In this document: one piece after another, positions 8,200 through 18,780 of the stretch | Numbering within the stretch: position 1 is the first letter of the stretch | Layout: each line of letters begins with the position of its first letter | Origin: Paramyrothecium sp. XJ0827 | Lineage: Eukaryota > Ascomycota > Sordariomycetes > Hypocreales > Stachybotryaceae | Direction of reading: 5' to 3' | Length of the DNA stretch: 64,000 bases | Assembly: GCA_020881915.1 (NCBI GenBank) | Contig: JAJFPB010000001.1 | Coordinates: forward strand, 1,736,001-1,800,000 | The notes under the pieces: generated by a model | Seen by the model: only the letters and a program-made list of their open reading frames with translations | What the model was told of the DNA's origin: nothing | The model's database searches: none | Made by a program: the position numbers and the translations under genes

Positions 8200-10576
8200 T
8201 CAAGGCTTTGATGCTCTCGAATGCTCCTCGTAAAACTCCAAAGTAAGCGCCGCAAGGAAACCGGGAATACATCCCTTCTCTCGCACCCAGAAGCCAATCT
8301 GGTCGCTGATCCTCCTCGCGAACGCACTCTTAGGGCCTCCTCCAACCTTCATCGTTCCGCGCTCGCCATCAAAAACAATTGAGTTCTCGTGTTCGTCCGT
8401 TTGCGAAGGGAAGAACGTGCTTTCCACCCGCATCTTTCCGTTGGGGATGAACGTCACAGTCCAGCCTAGGGTCGAGAAGATGGCCTCTTTGAACTCCTGG
8501 GACTTGGAGCCCCAAACCTCTTTCAGACGTCGAGCCGACTTTTGCGCAGACGCGGTTTCTGCTTTTGCAGCGGCGATTTCCCGCTCCATTGCTGCGAGGA
8601 CCGAGGTTGGAATCACAGGAATAGTTGTGTCGGGATTCTTGGATCGAAGCTTGGCAAGCAGGTCCTTGTTCTCCTTCTGTAGGGCCTCGAGCGTAGACCG
8701 CTTTATCGCCTCGTAATCCGACGTCGGATTGGATCGCAGCGACAAAACCCGTGTTTGACTTTGTTGCTTTGCGGCAGCCAGCTGCTCCCGGCTTGCGCTA
8801 ACGTCTTTCTGCAGCATTCCAACTTGTGTCTGCATAGCCGCGAGCTCCTCTTGAAGCTTACGGTTCTTCCGAGTAAGCTGACCCAGTTGCTCCTGGGAGG
8901 CGCTATCGTCGGGGTGCGAGCGCTTACTCCCAATGACGGGTAACGGAGTGCCCTTCTCGGGTGACTCTATGGAAGAAAGCTCGGCATGGAGGGCTTGCAC
9001 CTCCATCTTGTACTTGTCGATCAGGTCCTCCAATTCTTGGACCCTCTTGGCGCGGGCCTCATCGAACTGTTCTGGCTGGAGAGTTTGGTCCTCGGTATCG
9101 AACGTCTTGAGCTGCGCGCGCAGGTACTCGACTTCCTTAACAGCTAACGCGCGTTGCCGCTCGATGCGCATGCGAGCCTTATCCGCGCTCGCAGCATTAG
9201 CAGAAGTCTTGGCAGCCTCGACTTCAGACTGAAGCTGTGAGTTCTCCTCCTTTAGAGACTGCACAGTATTTTGTAGCGAAGCGATTTCGGCCTGCAAGCC
9301 ACCAAGCTGCTCAACAAAGGATGCGTTGGTCAGGCGCTGCTCAACCAAGGCTCGAGCCATAGCTTCGGGTGAGTCGAACTCTGCATCGTCTGTCTCCAGG
9401 GCGTTCTTAAGGTACGAAGTCCAGGCGAGCCGCTCGTCCTCCAGGCGTTGACGCTGTAACCTTGCCTCTGCAAGCTCAAGCTCCAAGGCCTCCGCAGCTT
9501 CCAACTTTCGCTGCAAGGTCCGTTTCTCCTCTTCCACAATTTCCACAGCCTTGTTCACCGCTCGTAAATGCTTCAGCTCGACAAATTGGTCGTGGGTCGT
9601 GGCCTCGAGAGTCCGAATATGCTGCACCTGCTCCGTCAACTCTTTCCTGATGATTTCCATGGTTTCGGCGTCGCCGCTCTGCGCCTTGAACCGTAAAACA
9701 TCGGCTTCAAGCTCGGCAATCTGATCGTCTCGGGCTGTGAGCTGCATTTGCAACTGCTGCAGACTAGTCTCCCGAGCCTCGCTCTCTTGCTCCATGTCCT
9801 GTAACGACTTCTGTGTAGAATTGACGCGCATCTCCAGGTCCGTAATCTTTCGGTCCGCAATCCTGGCAGCCTCATCCTTGGCGGCAGACAAGTCTTCCAG
9901 TTGTTCCTGAAGCAATTGCGCCTCGTCTTGCGCTTCGCGTGCTTTGCGCTCGAGGGCCTTTTTTTCTTGCTCTACCGTTTCTTTGAGCTCCTCCATTTCG
10001 CGTTTCACGGCTTCGACCTGGCTGGCTGCTTTGACCTGACTCGCCTCGGCTGCCTGTCTTTGTTGGGCCTCCTCTAGCTCGCGCCGACGAGCCTGCTCCA
10101 TTTTGTTGCTCTGCTGAGACAAAGCGATTTCCTTCTCCTGCTCCATGGTCTGCATGCGATACTGCACCGTCCCGAGCTCCGCCTTCAAGGACTCGATCTC
10201 CTTCCTGTATTTTTCATATTCGTCGGCATCGGGGGGCGCCATGTTTTCCTTAGAACTTTCGCGGGATCCCGGCCGGATAGACTCTGGAGCATGGCCTTGA
10301 CGCGACTGGGGTCGTGAGCCGTTTGTGTCGCCGCCAGTGAATAGGTTGTAGGTCGGTTGGGTGGTTCGCAATGATGATATCTAGGAAACATGTGTTTTAG
10401 CAACCCCATAGCAACCGAGCGCAAAACCGCCATGTTTTTCTTTGTTGACTTACCCTGGACTCTCGTAAGGAAGTCTGGGGTCTCGGCAAGGCTGAAGTGC
10501 TTGCGCGGAACCTGTTCGTTACTGAGTTGCGACGGCTAGCAAAGCCATCGCCTTCTTGAGGCGTGTGGCTCCGCAT
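8200..10576 (-). CDS. MAD1: Spindle assembly checkpoint protein MAD1
   Basis: Exon 1 (10576-10454) encodes a Ser/Arg-rich start. A 73-bp phase-0 intron (10453-10381, GTAAGT...TAG) leads to exon 2 (10380-8200); total 767 residues, normal for the family. Residues from about 90 to 690 are almost continuous coiled coil. Near residue 585 an Arg-Val-Leu-Ser-Leu-Arg-Ser-Asn-Pro segment fits the MAD2-interaction motif (basic, two aliphatics, x, aliphatic, three residues, Pro). Arg-Leu-Lys at 659-661 matches the conserved RLK motif that contacts Bub1. The C-terminal domain (Phe-Ser-Thr-Leu-Gly-Trp-Thr-Val-Thr-Phe, then a Val-Gly-Gly-Gly strand and a final helix) is the RWD-like kinetochore-binding head. 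MAD1 anchors MAD2 at unattached kinetochores and nuclear pores. Confident. Confidence 0.93.
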
Positions 10577-11561
10577 GGCGAAGGTTTGGTCTGAAAGGCG
10601 CCTCGATTGTGCCAACGGCGTGATTGTGTTGACAGTTGCATGGTTCCATATGCAATGGTGGTGTTTGGTCACGTGAGGTAGCAATGTCAACAAACATGCC
10701 CCTCGCACAGGCTATCCATCCACTAGGAGGCCACAGGGCTTTTCGACACAATACGGCATTTCACGATGCGGGTTTAATACATTATCATGGAGGCAGGCCC
10801 GTAATTCGGATGATTCTGTTCTTTAAATTGATCTCGTAGAAACTGTTACTAGCTATCATGGGGATGAAGACCATCGAGAACCACCCCCGTCCTTTCTAGT
10901 GATCGGATGATGCAAAGCATTGTACCTGGGTATTACTCAATTTACCAAATTCCAGTCCGTAAGGTACTGTAGTGTATCTTCAGGGTAAAAGGGTAGACTT
11001 CGAACCAGCCTTATTCACATTGTGTTACATGTATTGCGTACTTCTTTGTCGTGTCCGAACACGTTTGTCCCGTCACCATAACCGTACAGGGTAGCCCCTC
11101 ATTGTGGGAGAAGAGGACCCTACCTTCAGGTACCTCTTGGCATCGTGGTAACAGTAGCAAAGAGCTCCCGCCATAAGTGACGTAGCTCCCCACGTTTGTG
11201 CCTGTCCGTACCCAGAAGTCGCTCTGTGATTGGCCGGTACCTCGTGGCCTGGTCCCACACAGCGTCTGGCATTCGAGCTCCTCTGGCTCTGGAGGGCGAA
11301 GCTTGTTGAGCAGCTAAACCACAAAAGAAATCCAGCTCCGGCCGTCACAAGCAACTTCTCTGCGCAAACATCTCACTCCTCCCCAGCCATTGATACCGAC
11401 GCCCACCTCTGCTGCCAACCGGCTGGCCGCCATTCATCAGCCTTCTTCATCTTGGACTCTGCACATGGAGCTTGCCTCTCGGTAGCGTGTGCGCGGCTGG
11501 AGCTGCTCCCGTCTGACATCCGAAAATCCCACCCTCACAATCTTCTTCCTCAACTTGCACA
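10577..11561. other. Divergent promoter region MAD1 / TAM41
   Basis: About 1 kb between two divergently transcribed housekeeping genes. A pyrimidine-rich leader with Ct-rich runs precedes the TAM41 start. No gene, RNA or repeat can be supported. Confidence 0.5.
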
Positions 11562-13238
11562 ATGAGCGCCCTTCGACTTGGCTGCGCCGGCTTCAAGGTA
11601 TGCCGCATTGACTGGTCAGAAACTACATGTTGCAACTCAGGCTGATCAATTGTCCAGGCTGCTGTCGTGGCATCCCCGGTTGCTCCGCGCTCCCTTCGAC
11701 TCGCGCCGCTTTCTTCCCGTCTCCTCTTCCGCCCCGAATCACATGCCTTCCGTCGCTTGCCTTCTTCACAATTACGATGGGCTTCCGACTCGAGCTCAGG
11801 AAACAGCGGGCAAGAGGCGGCAAACCCGGCGAATCCGCCATCGTCCCAATCGAAACCGGCCTCGTCATCCAAGCGCGAATCCGCCGGCGGGAAATACAAC
11901 CTCTACGGCGACGATTGGGAGGACACCGTCGATTTTGCCATCAAGTCCTTCGATGACCTGCCGCATCGCTTGTTTGGAGTCAATCAACATATGATCATTA
12001 ACTATGAACTGAAGGAGGCCCTGCGCATCATGCTGCGTCAATTCAATGCGCCGATCGTGTACTGCTTCGCCTACGGTTCGGGCGTCTTCCCGCAGGAGAA
12101 CACGGGTCGTAACGTTACCGAGGCCGAGTTCCGCGCCGTACACCCGAAGCCCCCGGAGGCCCTCGTCAAGGCGCAGCAGGGCGCACCAAAGATGATTGAC
12201 TTCATCTTCGGTGTGACCCATACCCAACATTGGCATTCGATCAACATCAGGCAACACCGCAGCCACTACTCCGGCCTCGCTTCTTTGGGCTCCGGTGCCG
12301 TGTCTCGGGTCCAGGACTGGGGTGCTGGCGTTTATTTTCATCCCTACATCGAGATGAACGGTATGCTAATCAAGTATGGTGTCACGAGCATCGACAACCT
12401 CGTCAAAGATCTTTCGACATGGGAGAACCTCTACCTTGCTGGCAGACTCCACAAGCCCGTCAAGATCCTGCGCGACCATCCCCAGGTGCGCTTAGCGAAC
12501 CAGTCCAACTTGCTCTCCGCTGTTCGCACCGCCCTTCTCCTATTGCCGCCCGACTTCACCGAATCCGAGTTCTACGGCACTATTGCTGGATTGAGCTACC
12601 TGGGCGACCCCCGAATGGCTCTGCCAACCGAGAACAAGAGCAAGGTCACCAACATTGTGGAGAACAACATGGTTCACTTCCGCCGTCTCTACGGTCCTCT
12701 TGTCAAAGCGCTTCCCAACCTGTCTTTTGTTGGACCGTGCCGCCTGGATGACGAGGACTGGGTCCTCGATGCCAAGTCAGACAACAAGATTCAGCAAGAT
12801 ATGGACCCGATCAAGCGAGGAAACATGGTCAGACGACTGCCCAAGAACTTCAGGTCCCGACTATACTTCCAGTACCAGAAGAAGTTCGCCATGCCCAAGG
12901 AACAGTTTAACAAGATGATGAAGGAAACGGCGGATGAGGAGGAGGCATCCTTCAAGCGCAGACAAGGCGGTGAATTCGAGAGACGCATCGCCACAGATGA
13001 CGCCCAGTCGCTGCAAGATGTCTCGCGCCGCGTGATCAAGCAGACGGTCAATTGGCCCAGCACCACGCAGAGTCTTAAGGGCCCCATCACGGCTGGCTGG
13101 CGACGCACCTTCCGCTATCTGGGAGAGAAAGTAGGAAAGTGGCAGAAGGGCCGACAGCAAGAGAAGGACAAGGCTAAGGCAAAGGGCACGCCAAGTGAGG
13201 CGGCCAAGGAGAAGGCCTCGGAGGACAAGTCTCAATGA
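11562..13238 (+). CDS. TAM41: Mitochondrial phosphatidate cytidylyltransferase (CDP-DAG synthase) TAM41
   Basis: Exon 1 (11562-11597) supplies the ATG and twelve codons; a 60-bp phase-0 intron ends at 11657 and exon 2 runs to 13238, giving 538 residues. The first 60 residues are Arg/Ser/Ala-rich with few acids, a mitochondrial presequence. The catalytic part shows Tyr-Gly-Ser-Gly-Val-Phe (151-156, nucleotidyltransferase loop), Met-Ile-Asp-Phe-Ile-Phe-Gly-Val (from 191) with the metal-binding Asp 193, a His/Tyr-rich Gln-His-Trp-His block and a Lys-Tyr-Gly segment, all diagnostic of the TAM41/MMP37 family. The enzyme makes CDP-diacylglycerol from phosphatidic acid on the matrix side of the inner membrane, the first step to cardiolipin. 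A charged Lys/Glu C-terminal tail follows. Confidence 0.93.
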
Positions 13239-14054
13239 AGGGTGCTTGCACGGGAATGGTTGAGCGAGCTCCTTGAGTCTGCGCGGTCTCGAGATATGAA
13301 GTGGCCCTGAGGCTGCTTGCCAGCGGCCGAGATGGTCTTACGTTGAAACCATCATCACAGCCTGGAAGGCATTTCTTTTGTAACACGGGAAATCTGTACA
13401 ATGCATGCATTTTGGACTAGAGCGAAGGTTGTCAAACGGCGCACGGTGGACATGAGGTCGGCGGCATATCTTAGAAACAAGTATTCCTAACTTGGCCAGC
13501 GATGCCTATGAAGCAGGGTCGGCTATTACAGACAATGGATGGGCCAGTAGTATTAGGACCTGTGAAGCGACTGGCCTTTGAATATGAATTGCTCGCAATG
13601 TCGTTTTTGTTGATTGTTGATAGGAGATTGGATGCGATATCGTCGTGTTAAGCTCGTGATTGCGTGTGTAACTCCGCAATTCCGGCAGTTGAAATCCCTG
13701 TCTCATTTGCCTCACAAGGTAAGTGCCCTGGTTTGGTGTAGAGTTCCGCGCGATAAGGTAAGTTGTCGGACAATTGGACATTCAAGCTCGCTTTTGGATC
13801 GCAAGGATTCGAACTATTTTACTAGGTCTTACTGGTGTACATGGGGCACGAAGGATGCGGTAAACGCCGGTCCGCACCTCCGCCGTGTCTATCTCTATTC
13901 CCCAGACCCAGAGAGAAGGCCCAATTCTGTACTTCGAAACTTATCATCTTCAATCAGTCGCATGCGAGCTACGGTGTTCCGCCGGCATTCTCGCGTCAGC
14001 CTTGCTGAACTCTGCAAACCGCGACACTCCCGGTACGACCGCCGACTACACAGC
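13239..14054. other. Intergenic between TAM41 and the flavin monooxygenase
   Basis: Contains the TAM41 3' region and the monooxygenase promoter. An ATG at 13962 is in frame with the start chosen at 14055 and would add 31 Arg-rich residues. No other gene is supported. Confidence 0.5.
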
Positions 14055-15889
14055 ATGTCCCAGGACAAGCCAGCAAGCGTGGCGGTGATAGGAGCCGGTG
14101 CGCTGCAAAACGCTCCCAAGCTAAGCCGTGACATGCGCTGACCTGCTACATAGGCCCGACCGGCTTGTCGATGTTGAAAACGCTGCGCGAAGATGGGTTC
14201 AATGCGACTCTGTTCGAACGGCGCAGCCGGGTAGGTGGTCTGTGGTCGTACACGGACGATAAGACAATGACGACCACATTGCCTAGTAAGTAGCTCGGCA
14301 AATCTTGTGAACGCTCACTGGGCTGAGGCGAAAAAGGTACGTTAGCGAACATTAGCAAGTATACATGCGGATTCACAGATTTTCCAATCCCAGATCGTGA
14401 GTAGGCCGTTCGCATATCGATTCGAACGGACCCTTGAGCTGACGCCGTGTCAAAGACTACCCGCCCTTCATGACCCAGATCCACTTCCAAGATTACATGG
14501 AATTGTATAGCAGACACTTCAATCTCTACGAAAACATCGTCTTCAAGGCCTTCGTCAACAACGTCGTCCGAAACGAGGCAGACACAAAATGGTTGATCAA
14601 GATGACCCTGGACGGCAAGCCCGAGGCCAGGGAGTTTGACAAGGTCGTCTTCGCCCATGGCTACCAAACGGAGGCAAAGATGCCTTCCTTCGACGGACAG
14701 GACAAGTTTGAGGGCCGAATACTACACGCGCAGGAATTCAGAAGGTGCGCAGAAGGACCGGCACACCGATGTGTTACGTTACGACTTTGCTGACCGTCAC
14801 AGCGTCGAGGACTTCAGGGACAAGAAGGTCGTGATCATTGGCATGAGTCCTACGGCTGGGGACATCGCGTCCCTGGTGACAGAAGTAGCCGCCAAGACAT
14901 ACATTTCGCACCGCCGAGGTGCCTATATTCTTAGCCGATGGCGAAAGGGCCTTCCAGTTGACCTGCAAGTCACGCACTTCCGCCGTCAGATGGCCCTTCT
15001 GCTCCAACGCCTGGCCCCCGGTTTGCACGCACGACTCACCGAGCTGGCCATTGGATTCGTGATGCGTGGGTACGGAAAGGTTGACCCGTCGTTGCGGATT
15101 CTGGAGAACGTGGTACCGCTTCACCTGTCGCTTGTCATCTGCATGGATATCGTCCTGGAGCTTCTGCGCGAGGGCAAAGCAACCTCGATGCACGGCATCG
15201 CGCGGTTCCTGGGTGGCAAAAGGGTCGAGTTCACGGATGGGAGCGTGCTGGAGGATGTCGACGCGGTGATATGCTGTACGGGCTACCGCGCCAACTTTGG
15301 TATTGCGCCATTCGTAGAGAGGAGTTTACCGAAGCTCGAGGACACGAATGAGTCTTACGGTGGCCCGCCCATTCCACGTTTGTACATGAACATATTCCCC
15401 CCTGCTTACCACGACAGCATCGCCATCCTTACCACATCGACTTTTGGCAAAAGCAACGGCTTCTCATTTGCCGACGTCGTATCGATGGCCATTAGCAACA
15501 TCTGGCGCGGGGTCAGCTCCCTGCCTCCGGTTGCCGATCAGGAGCGCTTCATCGACAACCACCACCGTTGGCTGGCCGGTCGCTGGGCTCAGGAAAACAC
15601 GGCAGACCCCGCGGCTGTGCGGCAGTGGGAGTACCAGAGCTTCCTGCACGACGCCGCGGGCACCGGCATGGAGAACCTGGGCTGGGGCTGGCGGGGGTGG
15701 TGGACGTTTCTCAAGTCGCCGCGGATGACCTACCTGATGAACCACGGGGTCGAGACGGCGCACGCGTTTCGGTACTTTGAGACGGGAAAGCGGAAGACGT
15801 GGGACGGCGCGAAGGAAGCGATTGTGCGTATAAACGACGAAGCGAAGAGGTTAAAGCCGGACTTGACGCAGGGTCCGACCAAGAAATAA
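14055..15889 (+). CDS. Flavin-containing monooxygenase (FMO-like)
   Basis: Five exons: 14055-14097, 14154-14285, 14337-14396, 14456-14744 and 14803-15889; introns of 50-60 bp keep the frame; product 536 residues. Gly13-Ala-Gly-Pro-Thr-Gly18 is the FAD-binding GxGxxG. The FMO signature FxGxxxHxxxF is complete at 163-173 (Phe163, Gly165, His169, Phe173). The second dinucleotide motif, expected to bind NADPH, is degenerate: Gly188-Met-Ser-Pro-Thr-Ala193 instead of GxGxxG. A conserved Cys-Thr-Gly-Tyr segment lies near residue 345. FMOs oxygenate nitrogen, sulfur or carbonyl substrates using NADPH and oxygen; fungal paralogues are often secondary-metabolism or detoxification enzymes. It is followed 1 kb downstream by a P450 on the same strand. 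The in-frame upstream ATG at 13962 would add a basic, presequence-like extension. Confidence 0.87.
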
Positions 15890-16883
15890 GCGACGTGGAG
15901 GCCGTTGCACACATGGCATCGGGGGAAGCAATCGGCCTAGACTGTGGGGACTGCTGTAGATGCACCGTTCAGCTCGGTTGCTAAGCGAGCTGACGGAAAG
16001 GGGGGTGGTGAAGTCGTATCGGCCGTAAGATCATCATCATCAAAGTCTTCTTCTCCATAGTCGATATACTAGCAGTGACATTGAGCCGGCCATTGATGCA
16101 ACAGGAATCGAATTGCAGGAACTATCGATAGTATGCGTTGTTAGGAAACGATTTTAAGACGTTGTTGGACAGAAGAGAGCGTTGCGGCAGGAAAATAGCT
16201 CCGGACGGGGACCGATATGCCAAGCCACTGAAATGCACAAGTACTATTACGCACAGAGTACAGCACCGCACTACAGAAGACTGGGGCCCCCATCTACCGA
16301 GAGCCGCCCACGAGTGGGTTTCCTCTTCCTGTAACCGACCTTCCTGTCTGGGGTGGCGACGGCCTGTAAACCACGATGTTTAATATGTGTTGGTCGGCTA
16401 CACACCTTTTTGCTCGCATACAGCGACCGGCGCCGGGGGGGGGCGGGCTGACCAACACATGGAATCCTACAGGGTGATGCTGCCTTGCTCCCCAGAGTCC
16501 CGCCGATGCGTGTTTCATTTATTTACTGAGTTGTCTTATGGAGGCTGGCCTGCCCGGGGGAGTTATATAAGTTGGTCGTGTCCGCTGCTTGCCCCTCTTG
16601 GCACATTCACGTCATCCGTTGTTCTGATGTCGATCCCTCAAGCGAATTGGTAGAGGAGACCTGCTACTGCCGGTATTTGCGATATTCGACTGTCGCAGGG
16701 TGTTCAAGAGAAGCAGCCGAACCCACCAGAACGCCTCAGTTCCGAGCTTAGTGTCGCTGGGCTAAATTGGTTGCGTGACCGCTCTGGAATACAAGAACGT
16801 TTCAAGATCGCATGCTCGAACGTGTGAACCTCTGACCAGAGAATCACAACCCCGACTTATACTTCCAAACATTGTCAGCAGAC
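15890..16883. other. Intergenic with P450 promoter
   Basis: No gene supported. It includes a TATATAA element and a G-run (about 16434-16443). The leader just before 16884 is plausible for the P450. Confidence 0.5.
16564..16570 (+). promoter_or_regulatory. Possible TATA box of the P450 gene
   Basis: TATATAA, 314 bp upstream of the P450 ATG, so it would imply a long leader. The match is good but the distance is large. Confidence 0.3.
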
Positions 16884-18520
16884 ATGTTGGAGATCCTTCT
16901 GCGGCCGGCCGTCCTTGGCCCTGCCGTACTCTTCTTCAGCTATGTTCTGTATAAAGTCTTGACCCCTCCTAAGTTGCCAAATGTGCCCTTGATTGGGGTC
17001 AAGAAAGGGGATCTGTTCCCGTATTTACAAGCGTCATTCCGGAACGTCAAAGACTACAAAGCAGCTGTCCTGGAAGCTTATGAGAAGCACAAGGACGAGA
17101 CAGTCATTATACCGATGGTGGGCATGGGCTACCAGGTCATGCTCCCCGTTGCAGAGACCCAATGGATCGTGGAACAGCCGGACAATGTCCTGAACATGCA
17201 CGAAGCTACCATAGACTCTCTGCAGACCGACTACACCTGCAGTGACCCTGAACTCATCCGGGTATGTCAATTTTGTTCATCCCGAAGCCACCTCATAGAG
17301 AGCGCATGAGCTGACAGTTTATGGTGAAGAATCCTACACACCAGAAGATCATCACCACTACCCTAACGAATCAGATCGGTAACCTCGTACCTGAGGTGGC
17401 GGATGAATGTGAATGGAGCTTCGAAAAACACTGGAAGAATGACACGGAGAACTGGACAGAGGTGGGCGTCTACGAGACCATGCGTCACATCATCGGCAGC
17501 GTCACGAACCGCGTCTTCATTGGAGAGCCGTACTGCCGCGAACCGGAACTCTTGAGAGCGGGCATGGCTTTCGCCCAGGACGTGCCTTCAACAGGACTGA
17601 TCCTGCGACTTCTCGGGCGTCCCCTCCGGCCACTTGTCGCCCCCCTGCTCACGATACCCAACCACTTGCACTCAAGGCAGTTCCTCAACGTTGTCAAGCC
17701 GGAGGTGCAGCGCCGCCTCAGGGAGTACGACCAGCGCCGGGGCGACCCGGAGAAGCAGAGCCACCTGGAGCCGGAGCGCAACGACTTCCTCGAGTGGAGC
17801 ATCAAGCAGGCCAAGGAGAGCGGGGACCCTCAGGCCTACGACTGGAAGACGCTGGCCGGCCGCCTCCTCCTGCTCAACTTTGCGGCCATCCACACCACGT
17901 CCTTCACCGTCACGGATGCGATCATCGATCTCGCCAACAGCAAGAGCGAGTATATTGACGAGCTCAGGGAGGAGATCAAGACGGTGCTGGCTGAGCACGG
18001 CGGGGAGTGGAGCAAGCAGGCTCTCTCCAAGATGGAGAAGCTCGACAGCGTGGTGCGCGAGAGCACGCGCCTGAACTCGTTCGTGACCCACGGGCTGGCC
18101 CGCCTCGTCATCAAGCCCGGCGGCGTCACCACGCCGTCCGGCGTGCACGTTCCTAAGGGAGTCATCGTGGTGGCCCACGCCTACCCCATCTTCCGGGAGT
18201 CCAAGCACTACGACAACCCCCTCGAGTTCCAGCCCTTCCGCTTCGCGGAGAAGCGCCACGAGGAGGGCGTCGAGTACGTGAAGCGCGCCCGCAACGCCTT
18301 CGCGACGACCAGCACCGAGTACCTGGCCTTTGGCCACGGGCGGCACGCGTGCCCCGGCCGGTTCTTTGCGGCCAACGAGGTCAAGCTCCTGCTGGGACAC
18401 ATGGTCCTCAACTACGACGTTAAGGCTACGTGGAGTGAGCGCCCGAAGGACACGTGGTATGGCGCCGCTCGCGTCCCTGACATGAACGCAACCGTGCAGG
18501 TTAAGCGACGGAAAGACTGA
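16884..18520 (+). CDS. Cytochrome P450 monooxygenase (fungal biosynthetic type)
   Basis: Two exons (16884-17261 and 17318-18520) around a 56-bp phase-0 intron; 526 residues. The start is the ATG at 16884. Residues about 8-27 form an N-terminal membrane anchor followed by a Pro-Pro-x-Leu-Pro hinge. The I-helix reads Ala-Ala-Ile-His-Thr-Thr-Ser, the K-helix Glu-Ser-Thr-Arg (ExxR), and the haem loop Phe-Gly-His-Gly-Arg-His-Ala-Cys-Pro-Gly with Cys471 as the axial ligand. The Ala-x-x-His-Thr-Thr-Ser I-helix is characteristic of fungal P450s acting in terpenoid and indole-alkaloid pathways (ent-kaurene oxidase-like, fumitremorgin-type). The second exon is very GC-rich at third codon positions. It needs a separate NADPH-P450 reductase. 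Substrate cannot be told from sequence. Confidence 0.9.
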
Positions 18521-18628
18521 TACGAGCAATGTTACGTTATACAAAAGCAGAGTACTAATAGAGCGATGATATCAGACAGCCTACTTACCTACGAGCCCAC
18601 CCCTGGTGTCTCGTCAGGTACGAAACAT

Positions 18629-18697
18629 TAACATCACCGTTTTGATCACTGGTTAGGATTATGGTCAGTCTATTCAGTGATCAAAACGGCGATATTA
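18629..18697. repeat. Imperfect inverted repeat, 23-nt arms
   Basis: Arms 18629-18651 and 18675-18697 are reverse complements at 21 of 23 positions (14 perfect at the loop-proximal end), separated by 23 nt. It lies between the convergent P450 and HET genes. It could form a 3'-end hairpin in either transcript or be a remnant of a small mobile element. Confidence 0.6.
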
Positions 18698-18780
18698 CTG
18701 TTTTATTCCTTTTAAAATACGGTGGGTGTGCTGCTAGGTATGTAATGAAACAAGTTGTCGCAAGTACCGCAGGACACGGA

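Noticed and set aside
11447..11899. 150-codon minus-strand frame over the TAM41 start
   Set aside because: Overlaps the presequence and first intron of TAM41 on the other strand; no motif.
13800..13830. GTTCGAATCC-like T-loop signals (also near 45230 and 61790) suggestive of tRNA genes
   Set aside because: No matching T stem, acceptor stem or anticodon arm could be drawn at any of the three places.
17672..18544. 290-codon minus-strand frame
   Set aside because: Antisense to the GC-rich second exon of the P450; composition (Leu/Val/Arg/Glu) is that of a shadow frame.
18629..18697. Transposon or MITE
   Set aside because: The repeat has no flanking target-site duplication that I could see, no transposase, and no second copy in this window.
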